Shown piece by piece: positions 1 to 6,665 of a stretch of DNA of 8,996 bases (the stretch's first letter is position 1; every line of letters starts with the position of its first letter). The notes under the pieces are model-generated. The model worked only from the letters and a program-made list of their open reading frames with translations, did not search any database and was not told the DNA's origin. The stretch comes from an uncultured bacterium. GTDB lineage: Bacteria; Verrucomicrobiota; Kiritimatiellia; CAIKKV01; CAITUY01. The position numbers were made by a program, and so were the translations under genes. The DNA lies in NCBI GenBank assembly GCA_903934155.1, contig CAIZMS010000256.1:1-8996 (forward strand), read 5' to 3'.

Positions 1-2
1 AT

Positions 3-3000
3 TATTCCGCGGACCGGGAGTACAATGCCTGGCAGACTACGGCGTTCTCTCCGACGGTGTCCGGCGCTCCCCACAGTATTCTGATGGATGATCCACCGAT
101 AATGCCTGCTGGCGTGCTGGCGCGTCGTTCTTCCCACCCCTTCCTTTGGGATGTGGACCGGGATGGCCTACCCGACGGGTATGAGGTGATCTTCGGTTAT
201 GATCCGTGGACTCCCTTTACCTCAGGTTCCGTCAAGGACGATGGGCAGGACAGTCCGGATCGCGACTATATGGCCTGGGTGGGGGAAACCAATGATATGG
301 CTGCCGCTGCGGCGGGTTTGGCGTTTGCCATTCGCAATTTCGAGGTGTATTCAGCAAGCGGGTTCAGTGCTGTTACCTCTGTGGATCAAGTGTATCCCGT
401 GGCTAAGAATATGCCGAGCGGAGCGGGGGGCACCAATAGTCCCAACACGGCTCCGTATTCGAATATTGATGAGATGCGGGGCCCCGATGGTGTGATGGCG
501 TTGACTCCTTCCGATCCGCTGTCAAATTTGGATGATGCCACCAGTCCGATCAACTACGATTCGGATGGCGATGGAATGTGGGATGGCTGGGAAGCCTATG
601 TCGGGCTTGATCCCTCGGACCCCCTCGATGCGGCCCGTGATCCTGATACAGACAAACTCAGTAATCTTGATGAATTCCGGAGTTTCTACACTTCCACGAC
701 GAACCGGTTGGCCATGACGCCCCTGCCTGAATGGCAGAATAAAATATTCCCGACCGATCCCGGTTATGCTGATACAGACGGGGATTACATTAAGGACGGC
801 GCTGAGAAGAAACCCTTTAACGGCGACACCTATGGAGGGCTCCCGGTAGTGTCGGAAACATGGGCTGAGTTTGACGGTGAATATTTTGGAGACGGTACGG
901 AGGTCGCGGGTTTTACGACTAATACGTCCGTTTATGGACAGTGGGCTGGCACGTGTTTCATTGGGGGTGGACTCAATCCCTCGACCGTTGATACCGATGG
1001 CGATACCCTGCCTGATCCCTACGAAGGCTCGTTCCCGAAGGCGCTGGATGGCACGGTGGGGGATGCCTCCGTCGATCGCGATAATGATGGGTTGAAAAAT
1101 TACCAGGAATACTGGACCTGTACCATTGCTCACTGGCACCCCTATCCCGGCCTGGATCCCGCTCAACCCTTCTGGGTGCCCGGAGCGGCGTCTTATCCCG
1201 GCTCCAGTTTCTTCATTGGGACACCTTATTCCTGGGACTGGAGCAAGCAGTCCTTTATCCCTCCATTCGGGGCGACGCCGGTACTGGGCCCGTTGGCCTA
1301 CGCCGGGACGGATCCGGGAATTGCGGATACCGATGAGGATGGCATGGATGACTACTATGAAATTTACCATGGCTTGAATCCCCTATACGGGACACTGGAT
1401 TGGCCCCTTTCTCAGGCTGTAGGGGCGACGGTTTCTGCGGGCGGTCCAGGAAACCCCATCAGTCAACCCTGGACGGTCGGGCATCCCCAGGCGGATCCGG
1501 ATGGGGATGGATTGTTGAACTTTGAGGAAGCCCCGAATTCCCTTTTCCCGGCACAGTCTCCACGCACCCACACCGATCCCTCGCCTCTGTGGATGACTGA
1601 TTGGGATGACTCGAATAGTTGGGCAAATCTGTACTATAGGAGTGACGATGGTTCGTGGATATGGTCACTGAAAGAACCTCCTGTTTACGCGTTCAATTTT
1701 GAAAGTAACGAGGGATATGACACGGATAATGATGGACTGAGTGATAAGGAGGAGCTGACCGTCACCTATTCCGATCCCCTGACGCCTGAAAGACCTGTGA
1801 AGCGTCGCGCCCTCTATTTAGATGGGGGAGGCTACGCGAGAACCTATCCGGGCTATTCACCGTCGCTGGCCGATGCCGGGGGGGGGTGGCTTCCCGGGTT
1901 GCGTACTGTAGTGCCGGTTGAGGATGCGCTTCGAAGCTTTACGGTTGAGGCTTGGGTCAAACCGATCAATCCGACAAGTGGAACGAATCAGGTGATTGTT
2001 GAGCGCCCAGTCAAGCGGGCTGACAGTAATCCCCTGTTGCCGGGGCTGAGTTTGGCACCGGGTGTCCGGTTGAATTTCCGGTTGGCCATCAGGGGAGATG
2101 GTAAGCCCTATGTGGAATATACCGGGAGCGGATGGGAGTCGGAATATCGCGAGCAGGTTTTGGTTGGATCATCGGTTCTAACGACCAACTGGACGCATCT
2201 GGCGGCGACCTATCAGGTGATGGCCAACACGAATGCCAATCAGGGCGGGACCTTGACCCTTTTCGTGAATGGAGTGGTTGCCGGGCGGATTCATTCCAGT
2301 CTTCTTCCCGCAACCGGGGCGTACTATCTGGGTGGATCGTTTATAACGATTGATGGTGCCCCCATGATAGTGGGGGCGTCGGATTCCAATCCCGAGGGAC
2401 GGTTCGGAACGAGTGTTCCCTCCATCAGCCCGGCACCCACTAATTTCTTCAAGGGTTGGATTGATGAGGTTCGAGTTTGGAATGGCGTGCGGACCGACAG
2501 CCAGATTCAGACCACCATGTCAAAACAGCTCAGGCAGACGGATGTGATGGCCCTGAAGGCGCCCGGGGCGACGCTGAAATACCTGTATACATTCGATGGC
2601 CTGCCGCCTCTTTCGGATACCAATTCGGTTCTCGGGATGCCGCACGGTTTCCCCGCCACGGTCTCCGCGATTGCCCCTCCCGGGTATGTGGCGGCATTCT
2701 GGGATGCCACTGCTGACAAATCACGGGTGTACACGAATTACAGCTATGTGCCGTGGATCGAGAATATTGCCACCCATACGCCCGAAACGCTGCCGAGCGA
2801 TGTCGGCGACATCAGTAACTCGGTGATGTTCACGATTTCTGGAACAGGGGCGACGGCGACGGTGACAGCGAATTTCTGGAACACCAGCAATCCCTATGGC
2901 TCCCGGTATTTTTCCGCCATGACAATGTGGCTCCAGAGATTTGAGCAGTATAATGACCTCCTGCCATTGTTAAGCGCGCAAACGGACGACAGTGTGAAGA

Positions 3001-5570
3001 TGTGGGATAACGGGACTCCGGGAAACAGTTCGCTTTATGATTCCGATGGGGACGGGCTGCCGGACTGGTGGGAACAGAAATATGGCCTTGATCCTCTGGA
3101 TCCCAATGGCGATAACGGCCCATCAGGGGATCCTGATCGTGACGGGTTGAATAATATGGCGGAGTATCTGGCCCAGACGGATCCGATGAATGGGGATACC
3201 TATGGCTGGGGATTTGGGGATTACAACAGTTGGTCCGGCACGACATTCCGCACCTATGGCGAAATTTATACGGATCATGACGGCTTGCCGGACGACTGGG
3301 AAATGACGCATCGTCTGGATACCAAGATCTATGACGCCTATGGGGTCTATGGTGACCCGGATGGCGACGGGTGGGCCAACTTTACCGAGTACATGACGGA
3401 TACCGATCCCCAGGATGTCAGCAGTCATCCTGATCCAATCGTGAACGGGATCATCAAGTATAACGGTGCCCGGACGAACGGGTCGGTTATTGTATTGGGC
3501 TACCAGACGCCTTCCATGGATGGCAATCCCATTAGAGGAGTTTCCGGCGGAGGTGTCGTGCGGACTGAGACGGAATCTCTGGGTTCCGGCGATGGGCAAA
3601 CCACGGTATTCACCGGCACACTCAAGCATGGCAGTATTGTGAAGGGAAGCGTCAAGGTGCGCCGATTGAATCCACAGTTCGTCACGCCTGATTTCGATTT
3701 CACCGATAATGCCGCCGGGCAATGGACCTATTACCCTGACTATTTCAGTTCTCAGGCAACAACCAACGTGACCTTTGATTATGGTTCAGGCGCATATACA
3801 TTCCGCTGGCCCGCGCAAGATGGATTCGGAATGGTGGCGCCGTGGAATAACGATCAGATTTTCATTGATTACAAGTGGAAAGACGGGGATCCCAATTCGT
3901 TCAACATTAAGGGGCTGAAGGACGGGGATCTCTATCTCTTTGCCTATCGGGATAATAATGGGAATAGCCAGTGGGATGCCGGGGAGCCTGCAGGCATTGC
4001 CGAGCGACAGGCGATCCACCTCGGGTGGGAAGACTTGACAGGAGTGGTGATCGGTCTCACCGACGAGGCGCCTCCAGGTCATCTCCGGTTCGCTTGGCCG
4101 CAGGTTGCCGGACAGGCCAGTTATGTGATCAGGGTCGTGAACAACAGTCTTGTCAACGCGCCGTTTGTTTTCGCCTGCACCAACAAAGCGCCCCAGAATT
4201 GGTTCCACGAGGGACAGATGAATAATCTGGGAATTCCTGATTTGCCGACCGCCTCCTACCAGTGGTTTGCCAAGCAATCGGATGGGATTACCGCGATCAC
4301 AAATGGAAGTATTGTTGTCGTGAATCAGGCTCCCTCCACTCCAACGGTGCTCAGTCCGGTCGGGGGGACGATCAATTACTCCTCTATGGAGGTTCTCTGG
4401 ACGATGGATGCGCGTGCCGACCGGTTCCGGATTCAAATTTCCCGGGATTCTGGTTTTGCAGCCGTGTTCTATGAGTGGGTTGGGGATACACCGTTCCGCA
4501 CAGTGGATGTTGTCAATAATGCGACCTATCGTTATCCGGTGCCGATCCATCCGGGCAGTGGCACCTTTACCAATGGGCTGTATTACTGGCGGATTCAGGG
4601 GATTAACGGCAACTACCCAAGTGATTATTCTGTTCCGGGCGAATTCAGGGTGAAGTTGGAGGATCCGCCGAGTGGGGTGTCCACCATATCCGGGGAGGTC
4701 AAATACTACGGCAAAGCGGGTGGCACCAACACGAGTATCTATATTCTGCAGGCCTATAATAATGGCGGATTTGGCGGTGAGCCGGTGGCTCAGGTGTCCA
4801 TTACCAATATCCCTGATCCGGCGCTGATTGCCGCGCTGGCCAGTAATCCGACGAATTCCGCAGTGCCCCTGACGCCCTTTGACAAGGGGCAGTATAAAAT
4901 CATGGGGCTCCGAAGCGGGGTCTATTATATCAAGGCCTTCAAGGATAGTAATGGAAACGGGCGTGCGGATATCTGGGAGACGCAGGGTTTTCTTGCCACA
5001 ACAGTGGGGCGGCCGCGTGGCGTTCTGGTGGGCACAGGGAGCGTTGAATTGAACCAGAATATCACTCTGGTGGATCGCGATACGGAGTCGGACGGCCTGC
5101 CGGATGCGTGGGAATGGGATTCCCTGGGATCGCTTGCCTACACGGGCGAGTCCGTTGTGAATTCCACCACGCTGTTCATCAAATATTCCTATACTTATTT
5201 CGATGCCGATCCCCGGGATAAGTTGAGTGCCCTGGTGGCCTACGAGATGAATCACGGTTTGGCGCCCGGCGCGGATTCTGATGGTGACGGGGTTTCGGAT
5301 GCGGTTGAGTTTTTGGTGACCCATACGGATCCCGGTGTGAACAGTGATGTCTTGCGCGCCAAGCAGTGTGTGGCATCCCAGCCGGGAATGGGAATGAGTC
5401 TGACCTGGGATGGCAAGGACGGGGTTAATTATCAGGTTCAGGTTTCGTCCAACCTCAAGACTTGGGCGGATGCCCCGATGGGCGCCTTCAGCGGCCCCGG
5501 AACCAAGACCTTCGTGGACACTGCGTCCGCCGGCTTGCCGGTTCGATTCTATCGGATTGTGGTGAGGTAG
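3..5570 (+). CDS. Giant modular surface protein with Asp-rich Ca-type repeats and LamG domain (5' end missing)
   Basis: The frame is open from the left edge (codon at 3) to the TAG at 5568, 1855 codons, so the true start is outside; the GTG at 57 is internal. Fifteen thrombospondin-3-like Asp-rich motifs (DxDxDGxxDxxE) begin near 150, 558, 639, 771, 990, 1074, 1326, 1494, 1719, 3039, 3129, 3273, 3354, 5073 and 5274; such loops usually bind calcium. A LamG/concanavalin-like domain spans about 1797-2520 (FTVEAWVKP, WTHLAATYQ, GWIDEVRVWNGVRT). A CnaB or carboxypeptidase-regulatory-like domain (about 3441-4066) is interrupted by a GSGDG module (about 3546-3878). Two FN3-like domains follow (about 4068-4330 and 4331-4660), then a second CnaB-like domain (about 4680-5070) and a C-terminal beta segment (YQVQVSSNLKTW...FYRIVVR). 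Both CnaB-like copies carry GLxxGxxYxxAxxDxNGN. No enzyme motif is visible. Inferred role: secreted adhesin, matrix or carbohydrate-binding protein. No sorting motif is seen at the C-terminus. Domain families are recognised by eye, so the function is uncertain. Confidence 0.9.
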   Translation, partial: YSADREYNAWQTTAFSPTVSGAPHSILMDDPPIMPAGVLARRSSHPFLWDVDRDGLPDGYEVIFGYDPWTPFTSGSVKDDGQDSPDRDYMAWVGETNDMAAAAAGLAFAIRNFEVYSASGFSAVTSVDQVYPVAKNMPSGAGGTNSPNTAPYSNIDEMRGPDGVMALTPSDPLSNLDDATSPINYDSDGDGMWDGWEAYVGLDPSDPLDAARDPDTDKLSNLDEFRSFYTSTTNRLAMTPLPEWQNKIFPTDPGYADTDGDYIKDGAEKKPFNGDTYGGLPVVSETWAEFDGEYFGDGTEVAGFTTNTSVYGQWAGTCFIGGGLNPSTVDTDGDTLPDPYEGSFPKALDGTVGDASVDRDNDGLKNYQEYWTCTIAHWHPYPGLDPAQPFWVPGAASYPGSSFFIGTPYSWDWSKQSFIPPFGATPVLGPLAYAGTDPGIADTDEDGMDDYYEIYHGLNPLYGTLDWPLSQAVGATVSAGGPGNPISQPWTVGHPQADPDGDGLLNFEEAPNSLFPAQSPRTHTDPSPLWMTDWDDSNSWANLYYRSDDGSWIWSLKEPPVYAFNFESNEGYDTDNDGLSDKEELTVTYSDPLTPERPVKRRALYLDGGGYARTYPGYSPSLADAGGGWLPGLRTVVPVEDALRSFTVEAWVKPINPTSGTNQVIVERPVKRADSNPLLPGLSLAPGVRLNFRLAIRGDGKPYVEYTGSGWESEYREQVLVGSSVLTTNWTHLAATYQVMANTNANQGGTLTLFVNGVVAGRIHSSLLPATGAYYLGGSFITIDGAPMIVGASDSNPEGRFGTSVPSISPAPTNFFKGWIDEVRVWNGVRTDSQIQTTMSKQLRQTDVMALKAPGATLKYLYTFDGLPPLSDTNSVLGMPHGFPATVSAIAPPGYVAAFWDATADKSRVYTNYSYVPWIENIATHTPETLPSDVGDISNSVMFTISGTGATATVTANFWNTSNPYGSRYFSAMTMWLQRFEQYNDLLPLLSAQTDDSVKMWDNGTPGNSSLYDSDGDGLPDWWEQKYGLDPLDPNGDNGPSGDPDRDGLNNMAEYLAQTDPMNGDTYGWGFGDYNSWSGTTFRTYGEIYTDHDGLPDDWEMTHRLDTKIYDAYGVYGDPDGDGWANFTEYMTDTDPQDVSSHPDPIVNGIIKYNGARTNGSVIVLGYQTPSMDGNPIRGVSGGGVVRTETESLGSGDGQTTVFTGTLKHGSIVKGSVKVRRLNPQFVTPDFDFTDNAAGQWTYYPDYFSSQATTNVTFDYGSGAYTFRWPAQDGFGMVAPWNNDQIFIDYKWKDGDPNSFNIKGLKDGDLYLFAYRDNNGNSQWDAGEPAGIAERQAIHLGWEDLTGVVIGLTDEAPPGHLRFAWPQVAGQASYVIRVVNNSLVNAPFVFACTNKAPQNWFHEGQMNNLGIPDLPTASYQWFAKQSDGITAITNGSIVVVNQAPSTPTVLSPVGGTINYSSMEVLWTMDARADRFRIQISRDSGFAAVFYEWVGDTPFRTVDVVNNATYRYPVPIHPGSGTFTNGLYYWRIQGINGNYPSDYSVPGEFRVKLEDPPSGVSTISGEVKYYGKAGGTNTSIYILQAYNNGGFGGEPVAQVSITNIPDPALIAALASNPTNSAVPLTPFDKGQYKIMGLRSGVYYIKAFKDSNGNGRADIWETQGFLATTVGRPRGVLVGTGSVELNQNITLVDRDTESDGLPDAWEWDSLGSLAYTGESVVNSTTLFIKYSYTYFDADPRDKLSALVAYEMNHGLAPGADSDGDGVSDAVEFLVTHTDPGVNSDVLRAKQCVASQPGMGMSLTWDGKDGVNYQVQVSSNLKTWADAPMGAFSGPGTKTFVDTASAGLPVRFYRIVVR
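1878..1886 (+). repeat. Homopolymer of nine G inside the surface-protein gene
   Basis: Nine consecutive G encode three Gly codons (GGG x3) near the start of the LamG-like domain. Losing one G would bring a TAG into frame at 1909-1911; gaining one would bring a TGA into frame at 1919-1921. The tract is therefore positioned to switch the full-length protein off by slippage, though no variation is shown here. Confidence 0.9.
3546..3878 (+). other. GSGDG module inside the first CnaB-like domain
   Basis: This segment begins around GGGVVRTETES, carries the core LGSGDGQTTVFTGTLKHG, then VKGSVKV, NVTFDYGSGAYTF and ends near IFIDYKW. It matches, strand by strand, the module at 5857-6120 in the neighbouring lipoprotein gene. 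The same pattern (GxGDGxxTxFSGTL...PVxPGSVxI...GxINYxxGxxxxxF) is familiar from phage structural and bacterial surface proteins. The boundaries are approximate. Flanking sequence on the two sides (VNGIIKYNGARTNGSVIV before, NSFNIKGLKDGDLYLFAYRD after) reads as the two halves of one CnaB-like domain. Confidence 0.55.
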
Positions 5571-5590
5571 AGGGATCGTCTCCATTAACA

Positions 5591-5619
5591 TTGACCTCGG
5601 GAGTGTGTTTTCGTAACGT
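5591..5619 (+). promoter_or_regulatory. Possible sigma70-type promoter for the lipoprotein gene
   Basis: TTGACC (5591-5596, 5 of 6 to the -35 consensus) is followed after exactly 17 bases by TAACGT (5614-5619, 3 of 6 to TATAAT, keeping the conserved first TA and last T). It lies in the 82-base gap after the giant gene, and would start RNA about 25 bases before the lipoprotein start codon. The -10 is weak, so this is only a candidate. Confidence 0.35.
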
Positions 5620-5637
5620 GCGTGGATTCAACAAATA

Positions 5638-5643
5638 AGAGGG
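5638..5643 (+). promoter_or_regulatory. Ribosome-binding site deciding the lipoprotein start
   Basis: AGAGGG ends 3 bases before the ATG at 5647 but 9 bases before the in-frame ATG at 5653. The second spacing is far more usual, and the 5653 start also gives a cleaner signal peptide (MKHLIRN...), so 5653 is preferred. Confidence 0.6.
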
Positions 5644-5652
5644 CGGATGACT

Positions 5653-6588
5653 ATGAAGCACCTGATTCGGAATGTCTTTGTGGCGATACTGAGTGTTGGT
5701 TTTGCAGGGTGTGAATGGGGTGGCGGCGGGGATAGCAATTCCTGGAACGACTCCGGCAGTATTGCCAATTTCAACGGAAGTTATCGGGGGTCGGGGAGCG
5801 GGGGCTATCTTGTTTCGCAATATTCGACGGCCTCAAGTGGATCGCCTGGCTCAACTACGACCATTTCCGGTGAAACAATTGGAACGGGTGATGGGAGTAG
5901 CACGGTCTATAGCGGCTCCCTGTTGCACACTCCGGTGATATCCGGTTCCCTGCAAATCACTGCTGGCGGCTTCAGTTTCTCGGATGTCGGGGGTGGTGTT
6001 TTGAATGGCTCGGTGAGCGGAACTTCCGGCACGATCAATTATGGAAGCGGTGGTTGGGCCATTAGCGGAAGCAGTCTGTTGATTGGAAGTGGAGTATCGA
6101 TTGTCGCCTCTTACGCCGTCACGAATTCCGGAACCTCGAGCAGTGGCGTTACCCCGGGGAGCACGGACGCGATTTATGCCTTCAATGTCCAGCAGTCCGG
6201 AAATAAGATCAAGATCATTGATAACAACGGTAGTGTCTATGAAGGAAGCTTCGGGGATATGCGAACCACCGGCAATCTGGGCTCGGGTTCGCAGGGCAGT
6301 ACGTTTGTCAATGGCGACCAGGTCATTGCCTCGTTTTCGGCCTCGGGGAAAAGCAAGGCGGGGATGTATGTCAACATGACGGGTAACTTCCAGGGCACCG
6401 TGCAGGGGGTTTCAACGGTGACGACAAAATCAGGCAGTTCGACCATTACGACCACCTCTATGGCGCTTTCGGATCGCCGGATTATTGGAACCTGGATTGA
6501 GGATGGCGGGATGACCGGAGATATTTCTGGAGTCTCGGCTTCCGCCGTGAATGTCACGTCATCCTCGACGACGACAAATTCCATTTGA
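5653..6588 (+). CDS. Gly/Ser/Thr-rich outer-membrane lipoprotein with GSGDG module
   Basis: Predicted lipoprotein of 311 residues starting at 5653 (or 313 from the ATG at 5647, which is too close to the ribosome-binding site). A short basic start (MKHLIR), a hydrophobic stretch and GFAGC give a type II signal peptide with the lipidated Cys at residue 20; Glu at +2 suggests outer-membrane sorting. The mature protein starts with a Gly-rich tether, then NFNGSYRGS, a GSGDG module at residues ~69-156 (IGTGDGSSTVYSGSL, VISGSLQI, GTINYGSGGWAI, VASYA), then beta-strand-like segments (IYAFNVQQSGNKIKIIDNNG at ~174, GNFQGTVQG, IIGTWIEDGG). The strands outside the module resemble a lipocalin-like barrel, with the module set inside it; that is inference. 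No catalytic motif is seen and I do not recognise the family. The gene follows the giant surface gene by 82 bases and is closed by a strong terminator, so it may be a single transcription unit or the end of one. Confidence 0.85.
   Translation: MKHLIRNVFVAILSVGFAGCEWGGGGDSNSWNDSGSIANFNGSYRGSGSGGYLVSQYSTASSGSPGSTTTISGETIGTGDGSSTVYSGSLLHTPVISGSLQITAGGFSFSDVGGGVLNGSVSGTSGTINYGSGGWAISGSSLLIGSGVSIVASYAVTNSGTSSSGVTPGSTDAIYAFNVQQSGNKIKIIDNNGSVYEGSFGDMRTTGNLGSGSQGSTFVNGDQVIASFSASGKSKAGMYVNMTGNFQGTVQGVSTVTTKSGSSTITTTSMALSDRRIIGTWIEDGGMTGDISGVSASAVNVTSSSTTTNSI
5857..6120 (+). other. GSGDG module in the lipoprotein (partner of 3546-3878)
   Basis: IGTGDGSSTVYSGSLLHTPV, SGSLQI, DVGGGVLNGSVSGTSGTINYG (broken here by alignment order, not sequence) and a final SIVASYA line up with LGSGDGQTTVFTGTLKHGSI, KGSVKV, DNAAGQWT...TFDYGSG and QIFIDYKW in the giant gene. 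DNA identity is low by eye, so this is an old shared domain and not a recent copy. Confidence 0.55.
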
Positions 6589-6610
6589 TCAGATGACAGG
6601 CTGAATGGAG

Positions 6611-6653
6611 AAAAGGTCAGGTCGCCAAGTGTGCGATCTGGCCTTTTGTTTTT
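6611..6653 (+). terminator. Strong intrinsic terminator after the lipoprotein gene
   Basis: Arms at 6611-6625 and 6633-6647 pair over 15 bases without a bulge (13 Watson-Crick pairs and two G-U), around a 7-base loop at 6626-6632. The stem ends in an A4/T4 closure and the RNA continues as UUUUGUUUUU to 6653. It begins 22 bases after the lipoprotein stop. The next gene's ribosome-binding site starts at 6654, directly after the U-run. Confidence 0.9.
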
Positions 6654-6660
6654 AGGGAGG
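6654..6660 (+). promoter_or_regulatory. Ribosome-binding site of the L,D-transpeptidase gene
   Basis: AGGGAGG is a near-perfect Shine-Dalgarno. It lies 5 bases before ATG 6666 and 8 bases before ATG 6669, both in frame. A GTG at 6660 in the same frame overlaps the site itself and is therefore not a plausible start. Confidence 0.8.
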
Positions 6661-6665
6661 TGTGT

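Noticed and set aside
522..1370. 282-codon open frame on the minus strand
   Set aside because: Also antisense to the Asp-rich repeats; many Ile and Val come from reversed GAT and GAC codons. No family resemblance.
3786..5591. 601-codon open frame on the minus strand
   Set aside because: It is the antisense of the giant gene's coding frame. Its Ile/His/Arg/Pro-rich translation is what reversed Asp/Gly-rich codons give, and it has no domain or credible start signal.
5563..5600. Weak GAGGT/ACCTC pairing after the giant gene as a terminator
   Set aside because: Only five pairs around a long loop and no U-run; it does not qualify as an intrinsic terminator.
6660..6662. GTG as start of the transpeptidase gene
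   Set aside because: It overlaps the AGGGAGG ribosome-binding site; the ATGs at 6666 and 6669 have proper spacing.
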